A stretch of 64,000 nt of DNA. Source: Vicia villosa (taxonomy: Eukaryota > Streptophyta > Magnoliopsida > Fabales > Fabaceae). Positions 1 through 14,890 of the stretch are shown here, in pieces. The notes beneath the pieces are model-generated. The model ran no database searches. It was not told where the DNA came from and saw only the letters and a program-made list of their open reading frames with translations. Location: the NCBI RefSeq assembly GCF_029867415.1, contig NW_026705312.1:248001-312000 (forward strand), given 5' to 3'. How positions within the stretch are numbered: the first letter of the stretch is position 1; every line of letters starts with the position of its first letter. The translations under genes were made by a program, and so were the position numbers.

Positions 1-760
1 AAGGTTAGCCTATAACAACTAGAAACTACATAACGCTTCTAGTCTTGTGGTTGTCGGTGGGATAAGAAGTCTAAGCGAAGGCTCGCCATGTTGTAATTGA
101 GGAGCATGTTCTACAATCCTAGGAGTCTGGATGTAACAGAGTGTTTATAGTAACTTGATCGATGTCGCCTTGAGGAAGAGGCAATGGATCTCTAGTGGCT
201 TGAGCAGTAACAGCGGCAGCGGCAACTGCTTCACGTAAGGCAACAGAGCAAGTAGTTTTAGATCAATTGTAAGACGATATAGATATAAGGAGTTTGGGAA
301 TTCTTAAATTCAGAGCGAATTCGCTACTGGAACCGATCGATAACAAATCTAAAGTTTGTTCTCATGAACTCTGATCTTATAGGTTGAGAGTTTTGAAACG
401 AGGATGTGTAATTGTAAAAAATACGAGAATTAAAAGTCGTTTCCCACAAACATTGTCATTGTTCTGTTATATAACCATAATTGATCTAAGAACGGTGCTT
501 ACAGTGTTCAACTGTTGACCTTAAACTTCAAGTACAATGATGGAGGGGCTTATCTGCAAGGTTAGCACTATAGAGTGGTTGTGACCACCCTCTATTTTTA
601 AGGAAAAATCTGAAGAGTCATTGGATGTATCAGGTTATGGATCTCCTATACTCTTCCTCGGGCTAGTGCGCCTAAATTTAGTCGAGTTATAAGTTTTTGA
701 AAGTTGAGCCTTCTGACTCTTCTAATCGGCCCATATCACTAATGCACAATTATTTATCAA
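1..760. other. No confident gene; weak coding-like stretch on minus strand
   Basis: Mostly unassigned sequence. On the minus strand, about 110-270 contains a roughly 50-codon open stretch rich in Ala, Val and Thr (includes ALREAVAAAAVTAQATRDP) that ends at a stop. It could be a decayed exon or retroelement piece, but I do not recognise it. The stretch ends in a short (TA)n at about 762-780 that borders the first fold-back element. Confidence 0.3.
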
Positions 761-783
761 CTTATATATATATATATATATGA

Positions 784-1176
784 GGAGGGATCAAATTACA
801 CCCGAAGAGTTACACCACGAGTTACACTCGTTCAATAACTACATCTCGAATTAATATTTTTTAAATTCAACCGTTGGATTGAAACATAATATCATATAGA
901 TCATACCTATAAAGTTTGAGCTTAATCTATAATGATTTACTATGTCATTGAATCACATCAAAATTAACGTTATATGAAAGCTCATTTTAACGTTAATCTT
1001 TGGATATCTTGATGATATAGTAAATCATTATAGATTAAGCTCAAACTTTATAGGTATGATCTATATGATATTATGTTTCAATCCAACGGTTGAATTTATA
1101 AAATATTAATTCAAGATGTAGTTATTGAACGAGTGTAACTCGTGGTGTAACTCTTCGGGTGTAATTTGATCCCTCC
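784..1176. mobile_element. Fold-back (Micron-like) MITE A inside a TA microsatellite
   Basis: The first 170-odd bases (starting GGAGGGATCAAATTACACC) return as their reverse complement at the right end (ending GTGTAATTTGATCCCTCC). This gives a near-complete hairpin with a loop of only about 50 bases around 960-1010. It carries no coding capacity. The left flank is (TA)n and the right flank is (CT)n followed by (TA)n, with no separate target duplication. Insertion into TA microsatellites is the known behaviour of Micron-type MITEs in rice; assignment here is by analogy. The terminal motif and an internal ATCCAACGGTT-like block are shared with the larger neighbouring element at 1289-2830. Confidence 0.75.

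Positions 1177-2830
<1,654 letters not shown>

Positions 2831-2909
<79 letters not shown>
2831..2909. repeat. (TA)n microsatellite
   Basis: About 79 bases of alternating TA directly abutting the right end of fold-back element B. All reading frames through it give Tyr-Ile runs that are not genes. Confidence 0.95.
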
Positions 2910-2912
<3 letters not shown>

Positions 2913-3791
2913 TATTTTTCATTAATTGCCTTCCAAAATAGATGGACCATGATGAGGAAATCAAACATTGAAAAAGAAAAACTTGGACAAATATACATAG
3001 AATCTTTAACCACATTAAATATCCTGCTCTTTTCTATGTCAAAAAGCAACAGTTCCAATTTCTGACCAATTATTCAACTGATTATTTAACATTAGTGATC
3101 CTAATTAAAACATGCATTTTCCTTCTCTTTATCACTTAAACAACAATAAAGAAGAACACTAGTCAAGTTCTCTACAGTATTCCCATTACGCCACAATCAT
3201 GCAATATATTATTATCGTATCCTCTTAACACTTAATTAAGCTACTTGGTAGCACCTTTAAATTTTAATCTTGTGGAATATTTTTTCTGTTAGTTATAATC
3301 TTCTAAACTTTCGTAAAGTAGATGCCATGTATGACTTTGCATTTTACTGATATTATTAATCGTTCACATTATTGCTTCAAACCCAAGTGAATGTTCTATA
3401 AAATTTGTCAGTTGGTTATACTAACATTATTTAAGTATCTCTTATATTTAAAGTAGGTATCATATCTTTAGGCACCTCAATGGAAAAGAATGTTAGAAAT
3501 AAAATAATGTTATCATAGTTAATGTGTACGTGAAAATCATATATTGTTCTTATTTTTCATACACTGTTGTATGGGAGATCGGGTAAAAGAATTATAAAAA
3601 ATATTCCTGCCAATGTTTCTTTTACAAGTGTTGATTAGGTTATAATTAACCTCCATTCTTAGGAATAATAAGTTCTTCTTTTAGAAAGAAAAAAAATCTA
3701 AAAGTCTAGAGTTTTATAAGAAAAGAAGAAAGAAAATAAAATATAAGCAATGGTTTTTTTAATAAAAATATGATTGTTAAGGTAGGATTAA
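2910..3791. other. Intergenic, no feature recognised
   Basis: AT-rich sequence with stops in all frames. No repeat structure, RNA gene or transposon end was recognised until the Helitron terminus at 3792. Confidence 0.6.
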
Positions 3792-4188
3792 CTAGTAAGA
3801 GACCCGTGCTCCCGCACGGGTAATTTAATTATAATATTGTATAAATAATTAAAAAAGTATATATAGTAATTTAGAACTTTTAAATGATAATCATGAAATA
3901 ACACATGAATGAGTCTTAATGTCATAACACTTAGATAGTATCAAATATAAATGTAAAATTTTAGATAATAAATGCAAAATTTAAATTGATTTACTTTTTT
4001 AAAATGAACAATAATCATATAGATTGAATTATATTAAATAATCATACACAAAAAAGAAAAAAATATAATTGTGAGATGGAGAAAAAAATTAATATTTAAA
4101 AATAAAGATTTTGTCTCTTAATTTAAAATAATGATTGATTAAAGTAAAATAAATATTGTCTTGTTAGTGACCCATGAGATAAATACAT
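3792..4188 (-). mobile_element. Helitron 3' terminal part
   Basis: Read on the minus strand, an 8-bp perfect hairpin stem (ACCCGTGC, loop of 4, GCACGGGT; plus-strand 3802-3821) is followed after 6 bases by CTAG and then T. This is the Helitron 3' end structure (hairpin, CTRR, insertion between A and T). The body extends toward higher coordinates and is interrupted by the LINE that begins at about 4189. A motif GTGACCCATGAGATAAAT at about 4169 resembles GTGACCCGTGAAATAAT in the second Helitron at 45.2 kb. No replicase or helicase gene is present, so it is non-autonomous. Confidence 0.6.
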
Positions 4189-6268
4189 TTTTTTTTTACA
4201 AAAGCAACATCAATTTATTTCATTAAATAAATATTGTTCAATACACTGAGGAATCAAATAGAGAACCGCGCGTCGAGACCAAGAACTGGCCGCCTTAGTA
4301 AGACTATGAGCAACACAATTAGCTTGACGCTTAACAAACTTAACCTCAAAGTCGTCTCGAGAATTTAACAAATTTTGGATACTATTTATAATCGTACTGT
4401 ATTCAGAGTTACCCGGAGAAGTAACATGAGTTGCTTGGACCACTAGTTGGGAGTCGCTTTCAAAAATGATGTTATGTAGATTTAAGTTGATTGCTTCTTG
4501 GATTGCTTCCTTCAAAGCAATTGCCTCCGCTTCAACAATAGAAAATCTACCATTATTCCACGATGTACCCGCCACAATGAATCTTCCACTGCTATCTCTA
4601 ACACACCATCCTCCATTAGTCGTGCCTAGATGCTCATTGAACCCCGCATCCACATTGCACTTCAACCAACCCGGTTGAGGTGGTCGCCATGTAGTCTGGT
4701 AGTGAACTCTATTGGTTTCGTTACCCATTGACCCTTGGGCCAAGAACCACTCTTGCCACATATGATAACCTTGCGCGCCTAATTGGTTAGCATCTTTTTT
4801 CTCTTCATTCCAAATCCAATTATTCCTGTTATTCCACAACACCCAAACCATAACCGCCACCTTCCCTGCATCTGTGGCATTCTCCTTACAACAGATGTCT
4901 TGGATCACATCTCTCGCATTGTCAAATGTAGCAATCCGTGGTCTAATGATATGATCAATACCTGCAACCGACCAACAATTGTTAGTTAACGCACAATCAA
5001 ATAAAATGTGCCACTCATCCTCCACTTCCGCATTACACAGATGACAACTAGCGGGACAAGGAACATAGTGGTGTCTAAGGTTTTTCCTAGTAGGGAGGCA
5101 GCCCCGACAAACTCGCCATAGCAAATGCTTAGTCTTTGGCGGCGCTTTTATTTTCCAAAGACTCCCCCACTCCCCGCCCATACTTCTATTCTTGTGTTGA
5201 TGCACCTTTTGCCACCAAAGTTTATAACCTGTTTTGACACTATACATCCCATTCCTTTCTGCCTTCCAAACAATGCCATCCTCCTTAACATCTTCCAAGA
5301 GGGGGACCTGTAAAATATTATCAACAATCTCATTAGCGAACAATTGTTCAAGTTTATTGCGATCCCATTGTTTTCGATGAGGATCCATCAAATCCCGGAC
5401 CGCCAAACTATACGCATGCTCCTCCTGAGGAGCCTCCATCCTACCGCCCTCAACCCCTCTTATCCACGGGTCACACATTACATTGATTCTACTACCATCA
5501 CCAATCTCCCATCTACTCCCCAATAAAAGCACTTGCCTAGACTTCCATAAACTCCTCCAAGCAAAACTTGGGTTGGTACCTAAGCTCGCGGCCAAAAAAG
5601 AAGAGTTAGGATAATATTTAGCTTTGAAAATTTTATAGACTAAAGTATCCTGACTATTCATGATATGCCAACCCTGTTTTGCCACCATAGCCATATTGAA
5701 AGCTTTGAGATCACGGAATCCCAACCCTCCCCCACTCTTTGGGTAAGTCAAACTATCCCACTCAAGCCACCTGATCCCTTTATTGTTACTACCGCCTCCC
5801 CACCAGTAAGCATTAATCATCTTCTCTATATCTTCTACTAGGGTGTCCGGTAAAATAAACACACTCATAACATAAGACGGGATTGCCTGAAGGACAGATT
5901 TAATCATAACCTCTTTACCTGCTTTTGACAACGGTCTACCCCTCCAAGAGTTGATTCTTTTCCAAATCCTATCTTTGATGAACGCAAATATCGCTTTCTT
6001 ACTTCTACCGATCATCGAGGGTAACCCCAAGTATGTTCCTGTACCCAATACATGACGCACACCCATGATACGAGATACGTCTTCTTGAGCTTGAATGCTT
6101 AAGTTACGGCTGAAAAAAACTTCTGACTTGCTCAAATTGAGTTCTTGCCCCGATGCTTCTTCATACACCTTCAACGTCTCCATTAAATGGTGAACTTCGT
6201 TAAGATTTGCCCTGCAAAAAAGAAAACAGTCGTCAGCAAAAAGTAGGTGAGACACCGCTGGTGCTCCC
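4189..6268 (-). pseudogene. LINE ORF2, 3' half (RT end, zf-RVT, RNase H)
   Basis: Minus-strand coding remnant of a plant L1-type LINE, with the T run at 4189-4198 representing its poly(A) tail. Order from N to C: reverse transcriptase active-site motif LLFADDCF, RT thumb region, zinc-binding RT-associated domain (CHLC...HILFDC spacing) and a C-terminal RNase H domain (CNVDAGFN, FESDSQL, FVKRQANCVAH), ending at a stop at 4210. The frame is open throughout for about 685 codons. The upstream part lies at 21564-22260 because the Ogre-like element inserted at this point; the first nine residues of the open frame (MWANFGVQQ) are antisense LTR, not LINE. The LINE is older than the LTR element but still free of stops, so it was probably young when hit. 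Confidence 0.9.
6264..6268. repeat. 5-bp target site duplication, left copy
   Basis: CTCCC directly before the TG of the 5' LTR; the identical CTCCC follows the CA of the 3' LTR at 21564-21568. Five base pairs is the usual length for Ty3/gypsy integrases. Confidence 0.95.
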
Positions 6269-9200
6269 TGTTGCACCCCAAAATTTGCCCACATATTTAT
6301 TTCTAAGTGGTTTAAGCTTTACATTCATATGCATCTCTCACTTAAGTCATCTAACACATCATGCATCATTAATCAATAACTTTGCATTGAATCAAGGATC
6401 TTGGAAGCCAGGGTTTTTATATGGTCATTCATTTTGGATTTCTTTCTCCTGAAGTCACAGGGGTTTTCCTCTATGAAGATTCATCAAGGCCAAGAGGATA
6501 ATGGTTTTTAGGCGCGGCGTCTGAATTTGTTAATTCCACTAAGGTTCACTAGATTTCATGCTAAGATGGTCTCCTATGCTTCAAGTCTTGTCTTCATCCA
6601 AAGGATTCCTCAGGATATTTCATTTGTAATCATTGAGTCAAGGGGTTTGTGGAGTGGATTGCAAAGAGAACGAACCATGATACAAAATTATGAGCTTAAA
6701 GAGAGCGTTGTATTCAAGGCACCACTATATGTTCAATTTGTTGGTAGTTTGGTTTGAATTAAGGAATTGAGGTTGAATTAGATTCACAATGATGTGAGGA
6801 TGAATTTGATTTGATGATATGATTGATTCCACTATTCAAATTGCTTTCAAGACAGTTGGTTCAAGCTAAGACACATGGTGCAAGAAATGAGGTTGTGAAT
6901 TGTCTATGATCAAGGAATTATCATTTCTCCCAATTGTGTGCTTGTTGCAATACAACGTGAATTGTATTGGAGATTTAATTTAGGATCAATTGAGAATTGA
7001 AATATCATTCAGAGTTTTTCACCGACTTCATTCATCAAGTCCAAGTTCACCATGATTCAAAGTCGTAAGACATGATCTCAAGATGCATATGTTCATTCAA
7101 AATACTAAGGAAATGTCATTCAAGTCAACATGGTTCAACTTCATACATTCACTCATAATTCAAATATCCCAAAATTGTATTCAAAAAAATTCATTAAAAA
7201 AAAAATCCTCAAAGCAAGCACTTTTGCATTTATTACATTCTTACACAAAAAAAAAGGAAAAATTACATGGATGATTCCAATACTGAAAGAGCTTATGCAA
7301 GGTTCCCGTTACATCACCACTACTGCTGTATATGGAAAATTATAACAAGAGAAAACGTGAAGAACCTATTGTTCCTATCCCAAACCCCATCCTAATTACT
7401 CCTTGTTTCAAGTGTTCTCTATGACCAAGCAATGATGGTTTCTCCGTGAAGATGTGATCCAAGTGAACACCGGCTTCAAGGTTCTCGTTGAAGGAATGAT
7501 TGAATCAAACACCGTAGCTGAACCACCTGCTGAATTCAGACCAACAAACCCAAAATTACAACACAATTCATTTGAGATCAAGTCATCAGATAACAACAGT
7601 TCTTCATACAATTCATATTCTGTGCATAATACGATGCGACATTGATATCAAAGGCGAATTAAACAGTTTCAGTTGTTACAAAGTGGATCAAGACTTAATG
7701 CAAATTCAGTGCCAAACCTAAATATCCAGGGATGGTTCCAACAAAACTTCATACATAAATTCAAAAAAGGGAAAGAAAACAATATTCCAGCATCTGTTAG
7801 AACCTTGAACAATTAGAACAGAAACAATTCAAAAATCCAATTTCTAATGATCATTCACATTTACCCATACAGTTCACTATACAAGCTAACATGCTTTGAG
7901 ATCCTGCAACCCAATAACCGTACCATATCCAAATTCCAATACAATCTTCTCAAAAACAGCTCTAAACTAACTTCAATAACCAACTTCTAAGCCCCATAAC
8001 TGACTCAGTTTTCAAACCATTCTATAACAAACTACCGTAACTAACCCTAACTAACTAAACCAACCCATAACCGATTCAGTTACAGCCTAACCACCTATCC
8101 TAACTAATTTTCAGATCAGTTACACTCCACAACAGAATTTCAGAAGAAAAGCCAAGAAGAGACTCACCTATATATTCTGCTCCTCCTCCATTCAATCGGA
8201 GACCATTTTCACATCTTCAATCTACCACTTCTCACCACTCTCTCTTCATCTCTGAACCTCCCTAACTTCATCACAATCAAACACCACTCATCACCTTCAT
8301 CATCTACATTCAATCGCCTGAAAAAGAAAAAAAACAAATTCACATAACAGAATCAGCAGAAGAAGGATTTGCAAGAGAATATCAAAGAAAATCGTAACAG
8401 AACAAGGATGAGGGAATTCACCTGTAACAACTTTATCTTTATCCTCTCTGAACCGAGCTCTCTCATCAAAAGAATGCTCTTTGAATCTTCAATTCTCTCT
8501 CTCTGAAAACCACCAACCTTCCTCCATTGATTCATCACGAACTCTAACAGAATCCTCAGCCTCCATCACTCCTTCAATCTGCAAAATTCTCCATCGAACC
8601 TTCAACCTCAAGATCCTCGGTCACCAACCTTCAGCAAATCTGCAATAACCAACTTCATCAGTGCCGTCGCATCACAACAACAAAACGGCATTCAGAAGAA
8701 CAACAATAACACCAGGTGAAGATCCGAATTGGGAAAGATAACGAAAAGAGAAATGGAAGAGTTCAAGAGTGAAAGCACGCGCCTGAGGATTCTGAATCAT
8801 AAGCTCCAGCCGCCGCCGTCGTGCTCATCACGGTGGCGAAGAAAGTCTTTCATCGAAGAAGACCGCTGCGGTTCATCCGAGATCATGAGAGTGAGAGCTA
8901 AAGAGGCAGAAACGAGAGGATGAGATCAGAGGATGAGGCGTTTGCTTCCGATCACGACGGTGAACTGAAAGATTTCGCCGAAGAGGGTTGATTGTCGCCG
9001 CCGTCGCAGTCTGTGGGAGAGGAAGAGAGTTTCTTCATATGAACCCAATGGTCACAAGGTTTTTACCCTAATCCCTCTTTCTATTTCTTTTTTTTTTAAT
9101 TTAATTAATTAAGTTTATTAATTGAAATTAGTAAAAAATCTGGAATTGGATTAAAACAACTCTGGGCTGTATACGAATTGCTAGACCCATACCCCCTTAG

Positions 9201-10738
9201 CCCAATGCACCTCTGTTTGATACAAAAGCTATACAAAAATCACCATTGGACCAGTTCTAGATGGGCCCTACGCCTGTTTCTAACCTCACTATTATTTTCA
9301 ACAATTCACCCTCCTGAGCCCATTATTTCATGTTAATTTAGATTTTTGACATAGGTTTTGTTCTACATTTTTTAGACGGTAAAAAGCATGTAAAAATTCA
9401 TAATTTTCTCATTAGATTTTTAGGTAATAATAACATTTAGAATCATTGATTTTTGTTCGATTTTTAGATGGTAAAAATGACATAGAAACAGTAAAAATAT
9501 TAGTTTTAGGATTAATAGATTTTTAGTATATTTAGGCTTGAATTAGAAATATCCCTTAACAAAAAATCATAAAAATAGTAGTGTTTTTTAGACTAATTTT
9601 TGTACTAATTTTTGAATGACTTCTTGTATTTCTTTTGTACCATTTCCATATTAGTTTCGTATAAATGCTGTGTGATTTTGTTGCTTGATGTTAGCCATAT
9701 TTTTGGCCCATGTTGTTAATACCATTTGTATGCTCCTCTTAGAATATATCCCATTAGTATGTTAACATTAGATGTAGATTTAGACTTGTAATTGACAATT
9801 AGATTAGAAAATAGGTTAGTTCCCTTTCTCATTTCTTTTTCTTTTCAATCTTAAAAAACTTAATAAATACCGATGAGGATCATACCGCTACTATTTTCAT
9901 AGTAGGAAAGAAATGATTGGGGCGTAGGCCTCGATGTACGTTCTTTCCTACTTAGCGGAAGAGAAATGATTGAGGCGTAGGCCTCGGTGTATTTCTTAAC
10001 CGCTATTTAGAGAATCGATTGTGGCGTAGGCCTCGATGTGCATTCTCTAAATATTCAAAAAAAACCTTTTCTGGTATGATCTAAATCACAAATAAATTCC
10101 CTTAAAAAACACCAACAAAAACATTCAAAACACTTAATAAATGGTCAGATTTAAAAACAGAGTAAGGAAGCGATGCGAAGCCCTGTAGAGGGTCTTCGTC
10201 ATCGTGGAATTACAATAAAAGACACAAACCAAACTCTTGCTTTTCTTTTGCCTTGTTAGGCGCCTAAGAACAAGTTAAGTCCTTTCCAAAGTAGGCGTAT
10301 AAGTCTCCAAAGGTCGAGCATCGTGGATCGTGACTTTAACCTCTGTTCAACTAAAAAACACAAAACAAATGGAAACTATGGAGCCGAACTACGGTCGCTC
10401 TGATTCCTTGTAAGGGATACGTAGGCATTGGGTCGCGGGGCCTAAGCGAGCACACTTGTAAATAATTCCTTCTTTTCCCCGTATTTCTTTTGCATTCATT
10501 CGCATTAAGGTTTTAGACATTAGACACCCTTTAGATAGAAACAAACATAGGTGGATACCATCGAGTACGATGGGCGTGAGGGGTGCTAGCACCTTCCCCT
10601 TGCGTAACCGACTCCCGTGCCCTGTTCTCTGGTCGAAAGACCTTGTCCTTGTTCTGAGTTAGGTTTCTGATATTCCTTTCCCGCGGTGGGATGAATATAT
10701 TAGTGGCGACTCTGATTCCATTTTTCGCGGTAGCGACA
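6269..10738 (+). repeat. 5' LTR of the Ogre-like element
   Basis: 4470 bp, starting TGTTGCACCCC and ending GTAGCGACA. Every short open frame in it recurs at an offset of exactly 10,825 in the 3' LTR, so none should be read as a gene. It contains a block of three related motifs around 9890-10060 (GGCGTAGGCCTCGATGT and variants), each bracketed by inverted flanks that can form hairpins (for example GTAGGAAAGAAATG against TTCTTTCCTAC). Such structure may belong to the R/U5 part of the transcript; this is inference. Confidence 0.97.
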
Positions 10739-10740
10739 GC

Positions 10741-10758
10741 TGGCGACTCTGCTGGGGA
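10741..10758 (+). promoter_or_regulatory. Primer binding site
   Basis: TGGCGACTCTGCTGGGGA begins two bases after the 5' LTR and starts with the TGG that pairs with a tRNA CCA tail. Eighteen bases of complementarity to a tRNA 3' end is typical. Ogre elements are reported to use a tRNA-Arg primer, and the sequence is compatible with that, but I could not check it against a tRNA set. Confidence 0.85.
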
Positions 10759-13700
10759 ATGTTGCTAGACCTGTTGCTGGTCCATCCTTAGCGAGTCGAT
10801 CCTAGCCTGCGTTTGTTTGTTTATTTACTGGGTGTTTATTTGTTTTTATGTCTATACCTTGTATATATGTTTGCATGTTTATTTTTCTGCTTGCATATCA
10901 TGTTTATTTCTGATTGCACATCATGCATATGGATTGTATTCTGTGTTCCTTGGGGTCTTCTGTTCTGTTTTGCAGGTTGGGTGGGATGTTTTCTATGAGG
11001 TAAAAGGCCCAATACCCAGGCCAGAGTGACACATAGGATACCTAGGATAGAGTGGATAGTCATGACGCCGATGAGATGTCAGGTCTTGTCTAGTGCGATC
11101 ATGAGACCCACGCCCAGTCGAGGTCCAAATGGGGTATCATTGTTGGCATGTAGATGCAACAACATTGGTGCCTCAGGAGGACTGATAACGCTGGTTGCCA
11201 TTTTGACCTACCCTGACCTAGACTACACCCGTGAGTGGGGAGGGATATACATGACAGGTACCGTTGGTGACTATTCTGTTCAGATGGTGACTATTGTTCT
11301 TATGGTTTTGTGGTACCTATGCCGAAATTTTGATCTCATGACATCTGACATATATCAATTATTCAGAGGATTGTACAATGGTTATTCAGATTATATGGAC
11401 CCTTGATCCCATGCTTTTGCATTGCATAACATCATTGTTGTATCCACTTTATTTGTGGGGGATTCTAAAGTCTATTTCCAAAAGAAAGAGGAAACAAAAA
11501 GTAGAAAAATAGAAAAGATGGAAAAGAAAAAAAGAATAGATACTATATGCAAAAAAAAAAGAAGAATAAAAAAGAAACAAAAGTGTGAAAAGACTTTAGG
11601 ATTCTCCATAAATGAAACATGCATTCATTATCATGCATTTCATAGTTCTCTCAGAAGCTTATGAGGGCCCTTTCCATTCAAATTCTGACTTCAACAACAA
11701 ATTGACTTCTCACCGCTACGTGCTCAAAAGTTAATGATGGAACAACTCCATGAGGACTTAAATGAGATGAGGACAGAAATGAGGATTAACATGAATCAGT
11801 GTATGGAGGTTATGCAAGCCTTTTCTCTTAGACAAGAAGAGTTGAGAGAGATTATTCAAAGGCTAGATGCAAATGTTAATCTCACTCATGAGACTGTCTT
11901 ATGAATCAAAATTGTTTGAAATAATGTTGAGATTCCTATTCTGGGTAAGGAGAGTTCACATCATTGAAGTCTTCAAGTTTCCGAGTATTGAAAATAACAA
12001 AAAGACTCCACCTCTTGAAGACAAGGTTGAAAGCCATAGAATATTATGACTCCATTGATATAGACATCGTTGGATTGTGCCTAGTGCTTGATGTCAATAG
12101 CTGCAAAGGTCATTTATTTTCTCTCTGGATAGTTTGGACATGCAAGCAAAAGTGGTAGTCATCTCTTATACATATGTGGAAGATGCTTGGGGCTCCCGAC
12201 CGAGGGATAAGCAAGACGTATTCTTATCTTGAGCATTGCACCATTTGCATTGCTCGAATCCCTTAAAGCACTACAAATTCTTATGAATTCTTCAGAATAT
12301 GTTGCCATGTGATAATCAAGAGTGTTTTGTAGAGGCATTTCTCATTCTCAAGCTTTTGCTTAATATCATGTGTCATCTCTTCCCGGAATTTTCTTCTCAG
12401 TGGCCTTTGGTCGTCAATAAAGAAAGAAAGAATATGAGAAATGAACCGATGTAATTTCAATACCTTGTGCTCAGTTATATCCCTGATTGTTGGCATTTCA
12501 GTTGGTGTTTTGGGTCTTCGTCACCACAGATAGTTCTCTTGAGTTTGATGATAATGCAATATTCTTTCAGTCATGATGGTGGTTACTGTTCTAGCATCTA
12601 TATTTGGGGCTCCCGATCGAGGGATAAGCAAGACGTTGTCTATCTTGAGTATTGCATCATTTGCATTGCTCGAATCCCTAAAGTAAGGCAAAAATTCACC
12701 ACTCTTGTACGCCTTCGTTGGAATCTTCGTTTGGGAAGTAATCTAAAGTGTGTGGAAGAAACATATGATAATGTTAAGTGGCTACCATGCTGGGGCACCT
12801 AGCCATTCAACTGAAGGTGGTAGGGCATTCAAAGGCAGAATTCAAGTCCTCGTTGATTTCGGAATAACCACAATACACTCCAAGAGGCCTTATGCACAAG
12901 TTGAAGTCTCAATGGGGTATCAAAACTGAAAAAAGTATTCAAGAGCAATAAGTCCAGACGGAGTCAAGTCTCCTCAACAAGGGCATTCATGTAGTTCTTT
13001 ATTGTATTCTCATTTGTAACGTTTCATTGTTTGTTTAAGCATTTCTAGCATGTAAAAATTTGTTAATTTCTGAATGAAAATCATAATGCATTGTTTATGT
13101 TTGTCTTGAAGTAATCCATTCGTTTTCACTCAAAAAAAAAAGAAGTTTTTGGCATTACGATACCAACTTTATTAATCTCTTGCTTAGGCAACGAGCGGAG
13201 GGAGAATGATGATGATAAATAAAAATGCAAAATCCCTAATTGTGTGTTTTTGAATAAAACCCTGCTGATGATGTACAGGCATTGTTTCAATTCCCTAAAC
13301 ACTGGAGATATAAGGGAGATAGACCCTTGTTAACCCCTTTGAGCCTTGAAGTAGGAGTTTCTTTTCTGAAAAAAAAAACCCTTAAATTTAACCCTGGGGC
13401 AGGGTAGTGTTCATTTAACTCGATCAAGTGTTCAAAACTCACAAATGATACGCATCTAAGGATACAACAATGGTTATCCTTCAAAAGGTTGAGGAAAGTC
13501 AAAGTCGTGATGGTTATTCCTTCACCTACCAAGAGGACAAAAGATGACGATACCACAATGGTGATCCTTCATCAATCATGGAATGAGGCAGTCGCAATCA
13601 CTTCCAACGAATCAAAGACAATGAGAGGTCACACGACTTGTTCAAAAAAAAAAAGAGGTAAAAAATATGGCAAAAAAAATGAAAAGAAAAAAGGTTGAAA

Positions 13701-14329
13701 GGAAAATATAGAAATAAAAAGAAAAATGATGGTGAAAATAAAGCAAGAACAAGGTCGTGTGACAACAAATCAAAAGAATAAAAGGTGAGCGACTGCCATG
13801 TCTGAAAAACCTCATTGATTCCTCAACTGTTTCAAAAATTCCTTGTGAGGGATGAACACTCATGTGGAGTTAATTGAACTTAGGAGTGGAGAACATCACG
13901 AAGGGGGTGGGCACCAAATAATTTTGAGCCTAAAAATCCTTGGTTTCTGAAAACCGTGAACCCGGCCAAGTTACAACCCTTAAAAGTCCTAATTGAAGTA
14001 GGGTTTATTTCGAAGGCGCACTCCCATGAGATAGCGTTTACTGACTCCCAATGAAGCGTAATACATATATGTTGGTATCGTATGCTCGCTTTATCTTTCA
14101 TTCACAAGAGGTTGCTACCTCATTTCATAAAAACTTTTCTTCAAACTTCAAGATTAGCATAAACTTTGTATTAGAATTGTCATTCTTAGAATTAACATTA
14201 TTTTGCATACAAAACATTTGCTTAAACACCAAGGAAGTTCCCATGAGGATGATCCATGAAGAACTTGATCATGTCAAAGTAAAAGAGACTTGACAAATCC
14301 GTAGAGTAAAAAGAGATCATTATTAAAGC
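10759..14329 (+). other. Ogre-like leader and decayed internal region
   Basis: Long non-coding stretch between the PBS and the tandem-repeat block. A 126-codon open frame at 11026-11406 is not recognisable as a protein domain and is probably leader sequence. A segment of about 80 bp beginning GGGGCTCCCGACCGAGG at about 12190 recurs at about 12606 (offset 416). A-rich tracts occur at 11500-11580 and 13640-13760. No pol motif was seen. Confidence 0.6.
11689..11904 (+). pseudogene. Short gag-like N-terminal remnant
   Basis: An open frame of 72 codons (ATG-initiated at 11734 or 11737, stop TGA at 11902-11904) encodes a Glu/Met/Arg-rich helical segment containing MEQLHEDLNEMRTEMR and EELREIIQRLDANVN. 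It resembles the coiled-coil N-termini of Ty3/gypsy gag proteins. It lacks capsid and zinc-knuckle parts, so it cannot be a functional gag. Position between PBS and 3'UTR fits a collapsed gag. Alternative: a chance helical frame. Confidence 0.45.
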
Positions 14330-14890
14330 AAGTTGCCTGAATACTCCATTGAGCATATGCGGTTTGATGCCCTCGTTGTTTGATCATTAAGGGACAAGTG
14401 CCTGAACACTCCGTTGAGCCTGATCAGTTTGATACTATTCTTGATTGGTTACCCTGAGGGGAATGGGTTGAATTCTCCATTTAGCAAATCAGTTGATACC
14501 TTCTTTGATTGATTACCCTGAGGGGAGAAATCTGAATACTCTGTTGAGTAGATGCACTTTGATTAAGTACCCTGAGGGGAAGAGTTTGAAGATTCCATCG
14601 AGTATGCTAAAGTTGCTTCCACAGTTTGGTTGACTTCAAGGGAAGTAAACTTGAGGATTCTGATAAGATGTGCATAATTAGGGGCAGTCACGACGAGGAA
14701 TCTCTCTCGTGAGTTCAACCAATCTGGGGCAATCAAATCGAGATTTGACATCTCAAATTCAATCAATCTGGGTTAATCAAGTCGAGGAATCTCTCTCTTG
14801 ATTTCAACCAATTTGAAGAAGTGACGTCGAGGAATCTCTCAAGCTCACTCAATCTGGGGCATTCACGTCGAGATTTGACAAATCTCTCGA
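14330..14890 (+). repeat. Degenerate tandem repeats, 3'UTR block 1
   Basis: Five degenerate units of 55-69 bp start at about 14337, 14401, 14470, 14531 and 14586. They carry CTGAATACTCCATTGAG-like and TACCCTGAGGGGA motifs. They are followed at 14680-14890 by three or four copies of a unit containing GTCGAGGAATCTCTCT and CAATCTGGGGCA. No coding. Legume Ogre elements are known for variable tandem repeats in this position. Confidence 0.75.

Noticed and set aside
6527..10592. Short open frames in the 5' LTR, repeated at plus 10,825 in the 3' LTR
   Set aside because: LTR sequence; no domains, and Ogre LTRs are non-coding.
11026..11406. 126-codon frame downstream of the primer binding site
   Set aside because: No recognisable domain; position fits the untranslated leader. 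It could be an extra ORF remnant, but support is too weak.
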